A DNA stretch of 64,000 nt from the NCBI GenBank assembly GCA_017937095.1, contig JAGBEG010000016.1:1-64000 (forward strand), written 5' to 3'. The DNA is from Roseburia sp. Its GTDB lineage: Bacteria; Bacillota; Clostridia; Lachnospirales; Lachnospiraceae. The first letter of the stretch is position 1. The number at the start of each line of letters is the position of its first letter. Made by a program: the position numbers and the translations under genes. This document shows positions 25,181-33,606 of this stretch, piece by piece. The notes under the pieces were generated by a model, which was given only the letters and a program-made list of their open reading frames with translations, was not told the origin of the DNA and did not search any database.

Positions 25181-26422
25181 TTACATTGCGGCGTAAGCGC
25201 CGTCCTTGATTACAACTGCCTTCGGAGCCTTGCTGACCTCACCGGTTGCCTGCCATGTCATACCCTCGCCTGTCAGACCATCTACGGAAATAGAAGTCAT
25301 TGCACCGCTCAATGCTGCGCCAAGATCTGCCGCGCTCATATCCGGTGTCACGCCTGCCTGCTCTGCTGCCGCCTTAATGATGTAGATTGCATCATAAGCG
25401 TCTGCTGCGAACTGGTTCGGGACATCACCGTAAAGCTCCTGATACTTGCTGACAAATGCCTGAGTTGCCTCGTCGTCTGCATCTGCTGCAAACGGCGTTA
25501 AGAGCATAACGCCCTCAGCCAGCTCTGTATTGAAGTTCTCAACACCGAGAATACCGTCCATACCATCTACACCGAAGAAGGTCGGCTCATAGCCCATGCC
25601 ATCCGCCTGTGTCAAGATAATGGAAGCCTCCGTATAATAGATCGGAAGAAATACAAGCTCTGCGCCCGCGCTCTGTGCCTTCTGGAGCTGTGTGGAGAAG
25701 TCTGTCTTGGAATCAGCGGTAAACGCTTCCTCTGCCACAATCTCGATTCCCTGATTTGCCGCCTCCTCAACGAAGGTCGCCTCAATACCGGAAGAATATA
25801 CGCTGGAACTGTCATAGATGACCGCTACCTTGGTTGCAAGTCCGTTCTCTGCGATATACTGTGCGGAAGCAGTTCCCTGATTCGGGTCTGTAAAGCATGC
25901 CTGGAATACATTGTCATTTACAATTACATCCGTGGAAGATGCCGACGGTGTCAACTGGAACATACCGTCCGCTGCCGTCATATCCGCTACCGCTACACAA
26001 GGAGTCGTTGTTACGGTTCCCATGAGCATCTGCATTCCCCAATCCTTCAGTGAATTGTATGCATTGACGGATTTCTCCGCATCACTCTGGTCATCCTCGA
26101 ACTTGAACTCGACCTGATAACCGTTGATGCCGCCTGCCGCGTTGATCTCGTCTACTGCAATCTGCGCTGCGTTCATAACCGCCGTACCGTAGATTGCTGC
26201 GTCTCCGGTTGTCGGTCCGATACCACCGATCTTAAAGGTTGTGCCGTCTGCTGCGCCTGCATCGGAAGCTGCGCCTGCGTCAGAAGCCGCTGCGCTCTCC
26301 GTGCCTGCTGCCGCACCATCTGCTGCCGGTGCGCTCTGTGCGTCTCCGTTGGAGTCGCCGCAGCCAGCCATTAAAGTTGTCATCATAGCTGCCGTTACTA
26401 CTACACTCAATGCTTTTTTCAT
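25181..26422 (-). CDS. livJ: branched-chain amino-acid ABC transporter binding lipoprotein
   Basis: 413 aa from the ATG at 26422 with GGAGG 7-8 bases upstream; the longer open frame is 5' leader. Lipobox LMAGC, A/S/D-rich linker to about residue 65, then a type I periplasmic fold: KIGGIGPTTGDAAIYGTAVMN, AVDEINAAGGINGYQVE, and PNQFAADAYDAIYII. Provides substrate to LivHMGF encoded after the terminator. Confidence 0.93.
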   Translation of the reverse strand: MKKALSVVVTAAMMTTLMAGCGDSNGDAQSAPAADGAAAGTESAAASDAGAASDAGAADGTTFKIGGIGPTTGDAAIYGTAVMNAAQIAVDEINAAGGINGYQVEFKFEDDQSDAEKSVNAYNSLKDWGMQMLMGTVTTTPCVAVADMTAADGMFQLTPSASSTDVIVNDNVFQACFTDPNQGTASAQYIAENGLATKVAVIYDSSSVYSSGIEATFVEEAANQGIEIVAEEAFTADSKTDFSTQLQKAQSAGAELVFLPIYYTEASIILTQADGMGYEPTFFGVDGMDGILGVENFNTELAEGVMLLTPFAADADDEATQAFVSKYQELYGDVPNQFAADAYDAIYIIKAAAEQAGVTPDMSAADLGAALSGAMTSISVDGLTGEGMTWQATGEVSKAPKAVVIKDGAYAAM

Positions 26423-26440
26423 AATGAATCCTCCATTTGA

Positions 26441-26471
26441 AAAGGCGTTCTCTAAACTTCGGAACGCCTTT
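26441..26471 (-). promoter_or_regulatory. leader hairpin just upstream of the livJ ribosome site
   Basis: Perfect 10-bp dyad AAAGGCGTTC/GAACGCCTTT within the livJ leader; it ends in CCTTTT about 20 bases before the ATG. Could act as an attenuator or mRNA stabiliser. Confidence 0.45.
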
Positions 26472-26483
26472 ATTCTTTCTGAA

Positions 26484-26512
26484 ATCATAGCAAAATTCTG
26501 CTTTTTTCTCAA
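26484..26512 (-). promoter_or_regulatory. livJ: predicted livJ promoter
   Basis: Minus strand TTGAGA, 17 bases, TATGAT; transcription would begin just before the leader hairpin at 26441-26471. Confidence 0.55.
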
Positions 26513-26693
26513 TATTCAGAATCCACTAAATTCTTGATTTATTTTATTGTGTGATTATGCAATTTGTCTTTTATTATAACTTGTATTTATGTTTCTCATT
26601 CCACAATGTCATATTACGGCAAAATATGTGTATAATATCGTCAGACATTATGCCCGCCCGGAGCAAAGCGGAGTGACATCAGTCGCCCGCCTC

Positions 26694-28637
26694 TCATTCC
26701 CCTCTTAGCGCATCATAGACACGCAGGATTTCGCCGACACTCCACGCCTGCGCAAAGCAGCCCTTCGAGGACACCGGATTCTCCCCGTCATAAATTTCGG
26801 GAAGCTGACCTACGCACCCCTCGCGCAGTGCGGATTCCATACAGGAAAGCTGCTCTCTGACATACTGCCTTGCCTCCACGGAATTGTCATGCACCTTAAG
26901 ATATGCCAGATAATATGCTCCCAGCGGAAATGTCCATACTGTTCCCTGATGGTAGGCAAGATCGCGGTCAAGCTGCGCTCCGCCGTAGAACGGGTGGAAC
27001 TGTGCGTCCTGCGGATCAAGCGTCCTTAGACCATACGGCGTATACAGCCTGCGGTATACCGTCTCGACCACCGCGCGCTCCTGCTCCCTCGAAAGAAGCG
27101 AAAACGGAAGCGATATCGCCCAGATCTGATTGCAGCGTATCTGATCGTCCGCATCCGTGCCGGAAATCACGTCGCGCAGACAGCCCAGTTCTTCATTCCA
27201 GAACTGTTTTCCAAAGTTCTCGTATACCCTCTGCGCCAGCGCGCCGTAATCCGTCGCATCCTCCGGCTGCTCTTTCTTAAAAATCTCCATGATCCGAAGC
27301 GCATTATACCAGTATGCGTTGATCTCGACCGGCTTGCCGTGTCTCGGCGTCGGAAGAATGTCCTCGACGCGCACATCCATCCATGTGACCTGATCGTATC
27401 CGCTTCCCGCCTCGATAAGTCCGTCCTCGTCCATGCGGATCGCAAAATCCGTTCCTTTGCAGTACCATTCGATAATCTCCTGCATCGTACCATACGCGCT
27501 TTTGACAAAAACGACGTCCTTTGTCCGCTTATAATACTCGTAAACGGCAAGAATGAACAGAAGCGCGGCGTCCGCCGTATTATACCCCGGCTTCTCCGTT
27601 CCCTCGGGAAACAGATTCGGCATCAGTCCCTTCCTGCAATACGCCATAAAGGTCTGTAAAATACTCTTCGCCGTATCGTACTGTCCGGTCGAAAGGCAGC
27701 AGCCCGTCAGTGCGATCATCGTATCTCTTCCCCAGTCCTCAAAAAACGGAAAACCCGCAAGAATCGTCTGTCCGGCAGTTGATGCGCGGTAAGAAATGAA
27801 CTGATTCGCGCCGACCGCCAGTGCGTCCGCGATCTCATCTTCATAACCCGCAGCAGCCCTTTTCGCGGCGCGGTATTCGGTCACATTTTTTATAATGTCC
27901 GCAAACGCGGGAATCTGCGCGTCCGTACTGTATACGATTTCCAGCGTGTCCGCCGCGCCCGCCGCTACCCGGAATGTAAATTCGTGATTTACCACCGAGC
28001 GCCCAAGCGCCATATTTCCATCCCTCGTATCATGCGCATAATAGAGCTTCTCGCAGAAATACGGCGTCGTCTGCGCGCACTCGCCGTTCGTCCGGTAATA
28101 CAGATTCATTCCGTTTGCACTGATTGCCTTGTCTGTCACGGTAAAGACCTGCGTTCTGGAAAGCCGCTGTCCTTTCGGTACGAATTGAAGATGCGGCATG
28201 ACCTTAAGCGATATGTCTTTCCCGGAACGGTTGCGAAGCTGATAGGAAATTCCGACCGTGTTGCTCCCCTGCATCAGCGCAATAGTGCGGATGATCTCCA
28301 CGCCATTTACAAGGTAAGTCCACTGCGGGTAATCCTCATAGACAAATCTCGTCTGATAGCGGTAGCCGTCCTCTGCGACCGCGCAATTTCCCATACTCTG
28401 GCTGGAAAGGAAAAACTCCTCGCCATCCACACGCAGCACCTCTGTGAATCTGTGAATCATATTATATCTGTGGTTCGGCGAGTGCAGGCACGCCATAAGC
28501 ACCGCCTGATCGTTCCTGCTGCACGAGGCGATCATGCTGAGCGAGGAAAAACCGCCCAGACCATTCGTCATCAGATAGCAGTTCTCTTCCCCGCGCTCAA
28601 ATGTCTTCCAATCCTGTTTGCCATATACAAATTTCAT
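26694..28637 (-). CDS. amylo-alpha-1,6-glucosidase (glycogen-debranching enzyme family)
   Basis: 647 aa. The N-terminal domain (YLMTNGLGGFSSLSM..., HSPNHRY) and the C-terminal (alpha/alpha)6 GDE domain (FPFFEDWGRDTMIALTG, NTADAALLFI, EINAYWYNALRIME, YHQGTVWTFPLGAYYLAYL) match the bacterial/archaeal GDE (GH133-like) enzymes that remove alpha-1,6 branches. Nine bases after the pullulanase gene, so both debranching enzymes are co-transcribed for glycogen or dextrin turnover. Confidence 0.92.
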   Translation of the reverse strand: MKFVYGKQDWKTFERGEENCYLMTNGLGGFSSLSMIASCSRNDQAVLMACLHSPNHRYNMIHRFTEVLRVDGEEFFLSSQSMGNCAVAEDGYRYQTRFVYEDYPQWTYLVNGVEIIRTIALMQGSNTVGISYQLRNRSGKDISLKVMPHLQFVPKGQRLSRTQVFTVTDKAISANGMNLYYRTNGECAQTTPYFCEKLYYAHDTRDGNMALGRSVVNHEFTFRVAAGAADTLEIVYSTDAQIPAFADIIKNVTEYRAAKRAAAGYEDEIADALAVGANQFISYRASTAGQTILAGFPFFEDWGRDTMIALTGCCLSTGQYDTAKSILQTFMAYCRKGLMPNLFPEGTEKPGYNTADAALLFILAVYEYYKRTKDVVFVKSAYGTMQEIIEWYCKGTDFAIRMDEDGLIEAGSGYDQVTWMDVRVEDILPTPRHGKPVEINAYWYNALRIMEIFKKEQPEDATDYGALAQRVYENFGKQFWNEELGCLRDVISGTDADDQIRCNQIWAISLPFSLLSREQERAVVETVYRRLYTPYGLRTLDPQDAQFHPFYGGAQLDRDLAYHQGTVWTFPLGAYYLAYLKVHDNSVEARQYVREQLSCMESALREGCVGQLPEIYDGENPVSSKGCFAQAWSVGEILRVYDALRGE

Positions 28638-28646
28638 ATATGCCTC

Positions 28647-30662
28647 CTATTTTCCAAGAATCATACCGCTGTGCGGCGCCGCTTCCAGAAACCCTCTTTC
28701 CGTGCAGACAATCTGTTTCCTGCAATCCGTTTCCGCGCCGTCCGCCAGCACGCTCCAGTCACCCTCGGGCAGCGGAATCTTAGCCGTCCCGCCGGACGCA
28801 TTGTATACAATCATCAGGCGTTCCCAGCGTTCCGCGTCAGGAACGCTCTGCTTTGCGTCGCTCCCGCATCTGTTATCCACCTCAAAGGACACGATCCCCG
28901 CGCCCCAGATTTTCTTTGAAGAAATGCGGGCTGCGGCAGCCGCTGACTTATCGCACAGTCCGGGCAGCTTCTTGCGCAGACGAATCAGTCCCTTATAGTA
29001 TGCGAGCAGATCGCCGTATTCCACCGTCCGGCTCCACTTAAGCATATTGATTTCCGGTGCAGAACGAAAGCTGTTTCCGTCTCCGAGCTTCGTCCTTCCG
29101 AACTCCTCCCCCGCCTGCATGAACAGATGTCCCTGACAGGTAAAATATATAAGCGCCGCCAGCTTATTTGCAGCGACGACATCCTCATAACGCTTCAAAA
29201 ATACCTCGTCGTCTCCCGGCTCACCGGCAGCCTCACAATATTCGTTGTTCTTCCCGACCGCATCATGCATCGTGATTACCAGCTTATCCCACAGCGTAAA
29301 ATTATCATGTGCAGAAACATAATTGACTACCTGTGAACAGCTTTTAGGCGCGATCTCCCCCTCCTTCGGTTCCTGTCCGCGCCAGCCTGCGACCGCCTTT
29401 AAGACGGTTTCTTCCAGATCTGTCCCGCCGTTTACAAAACCCGGCTCTTTTTCATAGAAGACATGCCCTTTGATGGCGTCTCTCGTACCGTCGGAAAACA
29501 CGGCGACCCCTTCGTCAAGATACGCTACATTCTCCTTTAATGCAGGCAGCGTTCCCTCCTCCATCGGAGACTCCGACGCTCTCCACGGCTCGCCGTACAA
29601 AAGCTTTTCGCCAACGCCATACACTGCATCCAGCTCCCTTCGGATGCGGTTCATAAGCTCTACCGTCAGAAGCCCCATAAGGTCGAACCGGAAACCGTCG
29701 ATATGATATTCCCGCGCCCAGTAAAGCACGGAGTTCACAATATAGTTATCCACCATCCGTCTGCCCGCCGCCATATCGCTTCCGCAGGCGGAGCCGTCTG
29801 CCAATGTTCCATCCGGCAGACGACGGTTGTAATACCCCGGTGTCATCCGCTCCAGCCAGGAATCCGGCTGATAGGTGTGGTTGTACACCACATCCATGAC
29901 CACACGGATGCCGTTTTTGTGCAGCGCCTGCACCATCTCCTTAAACTCACGGATTCTTACCACGCCGTCATGCGGGTCAGTCGCATATGAACCCTCCGGC
30001 ACGTTGTAATTTAACGGATCGTAGCCCCAGTTGAACTGGTCGTCTGCGCCGCTCTCATCCACCGAGCCAAAATCATACGCTGGGAGCAGATGCACATGTG
30101 TGATTCCAAGCTCCTTGAGATAGTCCATACACGTAGGATATTTTCCGTTCGTCCCGGAGCACGTAAACGCCTTATATTTCCCGCGGTACTCACGGGGTAT
30201 GCCGCTCTCCTCATCGTAGGAAAAGTCCTTGATATGAAGCTCGTAAATAATATTTTCCGGCCGGCGCTCCGGCGCCATATCCTCGTCAAAGCCATCCGGG
30301 TTCGTCCGCGTCAGATCGACCACCATGCTGCGCGCACCGTTGCATCCGCACGCCGTTGCATAGGGGTCGGCAGTCGTTACCGCTTCCCCGCCGCGGTATA
30401 CCGTATAATCATAATAGACGCCGTGAAGATTTTCCTTCGTCTCCCAGGCAAAAACGCCCTTCTCTTCCGGCTTTAATTCACAGGTTCTGCACTCTGTTGC
30501 ATCATCGGCAGAATATAAATGCAGCTCTATTCTGTCAGCAAGAGGGCTCCATACCTTAAATACAGTGCCCTCCTTTGTACAGCTTGCGCCCAAATCTCCG
30601 CCGTAATATTCGTATTTTCTGTCAAACGCTTTGTCGTATTGAATATAGTGTTCCGTTTTCAC
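28647..30662 (-). CDS. pulA: type I pullulanase (GH13)
   Basis: 671 aa from a GTG at 30662 with GGGAG 9 bases upstream. An in-frame ATG at 30707 overlaps the predicted -10 box, so it would not be in the transcript. An N-terminal CBM48-like part (GTVFKVWSPLADRIELHLYS) is followed by the pullulanase marker YNWGYDPLNYNVPEGSY (here FNWGYDPLNYNVPEGSY) and the GH13 catalytic regions: VVMDVVYNHT, the nucleophile stretch DGFRFDLMG, the acid GEPW, and VNYVSAHDN. Hydrolyses alpha-1,6 links in pullulan and limit dextrin. No signal peptide, so intracellular. Confidence 0.93.
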   Translation of the reverse strand: MKTEHYIQYDKAFDRKYEYYGGDLGASCTKEGTVFKVWSPLADRIELHLYSADDATECRTCELKPEEKGVFAWETKENLHGVYYDYTVYRGGEAVTTADPYATACGCNGARSMVVDLTRTNPDGFDEDMAPERRPENIIYELHIKDFSYDEESGIPREYRGKYKAFTCSGTNGKYPTCMDYLKELGITHVHLLPAYDFGSVDESGADDQFNWGYDPLNYNVPEGSYATDPHDGVVRIREFKEMVQALHKNGIRVVMDVVYNHTYQPDSWLERMTPGYYNRRLPDGTLADGSACGSDMAAGRRMVDNYIVNSVLYWAREYHIDGFRFDLMGLLTVELMNRIRRELDAVYGVGEKLLYGEPWRASESPMEEGTLPALKENVAYLDEGVAVFSDGTRDAIKGHVFYEKEPGFVNGGTDLEETVLKAVAGWRGQEPKEGEIAPKSCSQVVNYVSAHDNFTLWDKLVITMHDAVGKNNEYCEAAGEPGDDEVFLKRYEDVVAANKLAALIYFTCQGHLFMQAGEEFGRTKLGDGNSFRSAPEINMLKWSRTVEYGDLLAYYKGLIRLRKKLPGLCDKSAAAAARISSKKIWGAGIVSFEVDNRCGSDAKQSVPDAERWERLMIVYNASGGTAKIPLPEGDWSVLADGAETDCRKQIVCTERGFLEAAPHSGMILGK

Positions 30663-30697
30663 AGTATCTCTCCCGTCATTTCTATTGATTGCCACAT

Positions 30698-30726
30698 AGA
30701 ATAGCATTCTTTGTTTCTTCCGTCAA
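30698..30726 (-). promoter_or_regulatory. pulA: predicted pulA promoter
   Basis: Minus strand TTGACG, 17 bases, TATTCT (30698-30703). Supports the GTG start at 30662. Confidence 0.55.
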
Positions 30727-30795
30727 GCTTTCGTTTTGGCAATATTGTACAGTTTACCGTTGTTGTCTGTCCTTTTTTATGCACTTTGTATACTC

Positions 30796-30826
30796 TTTCG
30801 AAATTTTAAACCGCTTTGTTTCGAAA
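30796..30826. promoter_or_regulatory. paired TTTCGAAA palindromes between pulA and lacI-type gene
   Basis: Perfect 8-bp palindromes at 30796-30803 and 30819-30826, 23 bp apart centre to centre, with AACCGCTT between them. A central CG with A/T flanks is the style of LacI-family operators; the divergent LacI-family gene is a natural candidate to bind here. Confidence 0.45.
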
Positions 30827-30930
30827 CTTATTTTCCGGTTTTTTCGCTGCGCTTTTTTGCGCACCGCCCTGTTTTCAGTGCTTTTCTAATTTCTCTATCC
30901 ATCCCTGCGCTTCATAGTTTAGCCGCCGCC

Positions 30931-30959
30931 TTGTTTTTTTCATTTTCCCTTGCTATAAT
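30931..30959 (+). promoter_or_regulatory. predicted promoter of the LacI-family gene
   Basis: TTGTTT (30931-30936), 17 bases, TATAAT (30954-30959), 54 bases before the ATG. Confidence 0.6.
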
Positions 30960-31013
30960 CAGAATACATGAAAATTTTTTCTCTGTCATTTTGTACAAAA
31001 TTTGGAGGAACTT

Positions 31014-32009
31014 ATGACTACTATAAATGATATCGCCGCCAGATTAGGTGTTTCCAAAAGTACCGTATCCAAGGCGCTGAATCACGCAACCGATATCAGC
31101 GACGATATGCGCAAGAAAATTCTGGAGACCGCAGTCGAGATGGGCTATGTGAACAAGCGCGTGCAGAAGCGGGAACAGAAGATCTGTATTCTGATTGCAA
31201 ATATGGACTACGAGACGCCGAACCAGTTTGGTCACGATATCGTGCTCGGCTTTCAGCAGATGGCAAAGCCCGAGGGCTTTACCGTGGACATCATTCCAAT
31301 GACGAAGGAGATACAGCGAATAACGCCCTACGCCGTCTTTATGATGGAGCACGGCTATCAGGCTTCCTTTGTCCTTGGCTTCTCGCTTCTCGACCCGTGG
31401 ATACAGGAATTTCCCTCCACTCACATCCCGACCGTTCTGTATGACAATTACATCAAAAATAATCCCTGTGTGGCTTCCATCGGCTGCGACAGTCAGGAAG
31501 GCTTCGACCTCGCCGTGCGCCATTTAGTCAAACAGGGACACCGGAAAATCGGTCTGATTTCCGGTCCTCTGGATTCCTATATTCTAAAAGCGCGCTACAA
31601 CGCTTATCTGAATGCCATGGAGAAATACGACCTGGAAATCAACGAGAACTATATCGGGCTTGGCTACTATGTATCGGAATCCACAAGAACCTATATTCCA
31701 AAGCTTTTAGAGCAGGGCGTTACCGCCATCCTGTTTTCCCACGACATCCGCGCCATCTCCGCCCTCACGGAATGCCATGACCGCGGCGTGTCCGTTCCGG
31801 GAGACGTAAGCATCGTCGGCTTCGACGACCTGCCGATGGCAGCCTACACCCAGCCGCCGCTCACCACCATAAGACAGGATCGGATCGCCCTTGGCAAATG
31901 CGGCTACTACGCCATGAGCTGTCTGCTTAATCAGATTCCGATCGGCTCGATTCTGCTGCGTGCTCCGCTGATCGTGCGCGACTCGACCGGACCTGCGCCG
32001 GAGAAATGA
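31014..32009 (+). CDS. LacI-family transcriptional regulator
   Basis: 331 aa from the ATG at 31014 with GGAGG 7 bases upstream; an ATG 12 bases earlier lies inside that site. The N-terminal HTH reads TINDIAARLGVSKSTVSKALN with hinge helix near residue 50, followed by a periplasmic-binding-like sensor domain (IPTVLYDNYI, SIGCDSQEGFDLAVRHL, GFDDLPMAAYTQPPLTT). Divergent to pulA-debranching genes and probably their regulator; the effector is probably a maltodextrin-related sugar (inference). Confidence 0.93.
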   Translation: MTTINDIAARLGVSKSTVSKALNHATDISDDMRKKILETAVEMGYVNKRVQKREQKICILIANMDYETPNQFGHDIVLGFQQMAKPEGFTVDIIPMTKEIQRITPYAVFMMEHGYQASFVLGFSLLDPWIQEFPSTHIPTVLYDNYIKNNPCVASIGCDSQEGFDLAVRHLVKQGHRKIGLISGPLDSYILKARYNAYLNAMEKYDLEINENYIGLGYYVSESTRTYIPKLLEQGVTAILFSHDIRAISALTECHDRGVSVPGDVSIVGFDDLPMAAYTQPPLTTIRQDRIALGKCGYYAMSCLLNQIPIGSILLRAPLIVRDSTGPAPEK

Positions 32010-32047
32010 AAGCCTACCACATAAGTAGAATATCTTCTTTTCTATTT

Positions 32048-32075
32048 TCGACAACTGTGATATTCTATATATGTT
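32048..32075 (+). promoter_or_regulatory. possible toxin mRNA promoter
   Basis: TCGACA (32048-32053), 16 bases, TATGTT (32070-32075). Moderate match; the A/T-rich -10 area has alternatives. Confidence 0.35.
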
Positions 32076-32112
32076 GTCTCACCTATATCTGGGCAACCAG
32101 AGAGGAGGTGAA

Positions 32113-32138
32113 CTAATTGGATATATTTACTTCGTTTT
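32113..32138. repeat. direct repeat copy A, over the toxin start codon
   Basis: Begins CTAATTGGATA and ends TTTACTTCGTTTT; a 26-base segment that recurs at 32285-32308 with a 2-base deletion. Copy A contains the TTG start codon. Confidence 0.85.
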
Positions 32139-32203
32139 TTCTCTCTATTATGGCAAGCATAGTCGCCTACTATGTATGCAAATGGCTGGATAGAGAGGAT
32201 TAA
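32117..32203 (+). CDS. 28-aa hydrophobic peptide, Fst-like type I toxin candidate
   Basis: Starts with TTG at 32117, with GAGGAGGTG about 6 bases upstream, and encodes a 28-residue peptide: MDIFTSFFLSIMASIVAY, then YVCKWLDRED. One membrane-spanning helix followed by a charged tail with W-L-D-(K/R)-x-D is the design of Fst/Ldr-family toxins, which insert in the inner membrane. Too short for routine gene callers. The gene is flanked by a convergent small-RNA unit sharing a terminator and a direct repeat spanning its start codon (see ncRNA and repeat entries). Peptide family is inferred from features, not from a database hit. Confidence 0.65.
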   Translation: MDIFTSFFLSIMASIVAYYVCKWLDRED

Positions 32204-32243
32204 AGACAACCAGCCTAAAGGCATAAGCCACCTTAACGGAATA

Positions 32244-32277
32244 GAAAACCCAGAGAGTTGCCGCTCTCTGGGTTTTC
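32244..32277. terminator. perfect bidirectional terminator shared by toxin mRNA and antitoxin RNA
   Basis: A 14-bp perfect stem GAAAACCCAGAGAG/CTCTCTGGGTTTTC with a 6-base loop TTGCCG, giving a T-run in both directions. The toxin 5' leader repeats CCAGAGAG (32097-32104), so it can compete for the 3' arm and occlude its own ribosome site. Confidence 0.85.
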
Positions 32278-32284
32278 GTTTTGT

Positions 32285-32308
32285 CTAATTGGATATTTAC
32301 TTCGTTTT
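32285..32308. repeat. direct repeat copy B, inside the antisense RNA unit
   Basis: 24 bases matching copy A at 32113-32138 except for a missing TA. Because the RNA is made from the opposite strand here, it carries the complement of the toxin start region. Confidence 0.85.
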
Positions 32309-32318
32309 GCCTAGGCTC

Positions 32319-32347
32319 ATTATAGCATATGCCTTTGGCATTATCAA
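32319..32347 (-). promoter_or_regulatory. promoter of the antitoxin RNA
   Basis: Minus strand TTGATA (32342-32347), exactly 17 bases, TATAAT (32319-32324). There is no open reading frame downstream, as expected for a non-coding RNA. Confidence 0.7.
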
Positions 32348-32438
32348 GTATTCTCTTTTTCTTTTCATACTATTCATAATTAAGCACTTCTTCGTTCCAA
32401 TCGCATATGTCACTCGATTTGGATAGAATCATTCATTT

Positions 32439-33134
32439 CTACCCGCAAATATACTTCTCCACCATCCCCTGCACCCGTTCCGTCACCCCGGCTTTCGCGC
32501 ACTCCTCCATGAACGCATCCAGGAAATGCTCCTTACAATATGCCGCCACATATGTATTGCGCTGCTCGTTCTCCATCTCCTTTAAGGAACTTCTGTCCTC
32601 ATGCCCGAGATAATAGCCAAGCGCAAAGAAATCCGGCGCGCTCCAGCCCGCCGCATCGTCAAGCACCGCGGCGACATTCTCAAGCTCGCTCCGAAGCAAT
32701 ATGGACGCAAATGTATTGCCCGCCACAGTCTGCGCTTTCGCGGTGCTGTCCGCATATTCTGTAACCATCTGCTCTAAGTTCGTCATCGTGGACTTAAAAT
32801 CAAGATCGTCCTCCCGGATCGAGCAGTCATGGCAGACTCCTCCAAGCTCTGCAATCAGATTCTTAAGGCTCTCCTTCACCTCAGCGACCGGGCTTTCCGC
32901 CATGCAGTCCAAAAGCTTACGAATGTCCTTTCTGGCATTTTCCAGATGCGCGCGCGCATTCCCGTAATCATCATGCGCCGCACCGCCCGCGTCAAGCGCC
33001 TCGTCAAATTCCTTTAAGTCTGCCGCCGTCTGCGCCTTATCGCAGCCCGCCGACAGCATTGCCCGCTTTAATTCCTTTATCTCAGCTTTCCGTTCCTTCG
33101 CTTTCTTGGCTCTTTCTGACCTGTCAAAAAACAT
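32439..33134 (-). CDS. unknown protein with helical, charged sequence
   Basis: 231 aa, start with GGGAGG 7 bases upstream. The N-terminal 35 residues are highly basic and helical (ERAKKAKERKAEIKELKRAM). The rest is predicted mainly helical, with EFDEALDAGGAAHDDYGNARAHLENARKDI and a GYYLGHEDRSSLKEME stretch. No family recognised. The next upstream gene on the strand is a small membrane protein; the two may be co-transcribed. Confidence 0.65.
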   Translation of the reverse strand: MFFDRSERAKKAKERKAEIKELKRAMLSAGCDKAQTAADLKEFDEALDAGGAAHDDYGNARAHLENARKDIRKLLDCMAESPVAEVKESLKNLIAELGGVCHDCSIREDDLDFKSTMTNLEQMVTEYADSTAKAQTVAGNTFASILLRSELENVAAVLDDAAGWSAPDFFALGYYLGHEDRSSLKEMENEQRNTYVAAYCKEHFLDAFMEECAKAGVTERVQGMVEKYICG

Positions 33135-33161
33135 CCCGCTACCTCCCCGCGCTCATTCGTC

Positions 33162-33368
33162 TTACATATGACGTAAAAAGAAAAACCAGATGACCAGCAA
33201 AAATGCGCCGAGCACCAAAAGCAGCGCCGGGATAAATACGATAAACGCCGCGATAATCATCGCAGGCCTGTCCTTCTTGTCAAGTTCCACGCCCTCCATA
33301 CGCTCCTCAAACTCCTCTTCCGCTTTCTCTACATCGATGACGCGTTTTACCTTCTTATCAAATAACAT
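33162..33368 (-). CDS. small single-span membrane protein
   Basis: 68 aa from the ATG at 33368 with GGAG 8 bases upstream. Acidic-basic N-terminal half (DVEKAEEEFEERMEG) followed by one long hydrophobic segment (about residues 37-64). Function unknown. 27 bases upstream of the helical protein gene. Confidence 0.65.
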   Translation of the reverse strand: MLFDKKVKRVIDVEKAEEEFEERMEGVELDKKDRPAMIIAAFIVFIPALLLVLGAFLLVIWFFFLRHM

Positions 33369-33500
33369 GCTTACTGCTCCTTTTCGCCCATCACAGATAT
33401 CCGTGTTTTTGATCCTCACAGATACCGCCGCTGTTTCTATTGTCTCACAATTTCTTCCAAAATAAAACAGGAAACGCAGAACTTTTTACAGAATTACGCA

Positions 33501-33560
33501 AACAAAAAAGACGCCGCTACACACAGTCTTCTGTGCGCAGCAAACGCCTTTTCATCTCTG
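33501..33560 (-). terminator. terminator between the oppF gene end and the small membrane gene
   Basis: Imperfect stem around CTGCGCACAG/CTGTGTGTAG followed on the minus strand by GGCGTC and a T6 run. Ends the first opp operon. Confidence 0.6.
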
Positions 33561-33606
33561 ATTCCAGGCTCCATCTCAAAGTCCAGCCTGTCGCCAAGTC
33601 TCGTCT

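Larger units (their letters stand above)
32244..32312 (-). ncRNA. predicted about 70-nt antitoxin RNA (par RNA II-like)
   Basis: Minus-strand transcript predicted from the promoter at 32319-32347 (start near 32312) to the bidirectional terminator. Its 5' half is complementary for 24 bases (one 2-base bulge) to the toxin mRNA around its ribosome site and TTG start, so pairing would block translation. Size and layout match RNA II of the enterococcal par locus. Predicted from sequence alone. Confidence 0.6.

Noticed and set aside
27984..28919. 311-codon plus-strand open frame
   Set aside because: Lies opposite two clear debranching-enzyme genes; no ribosome site and no recognisable motif.
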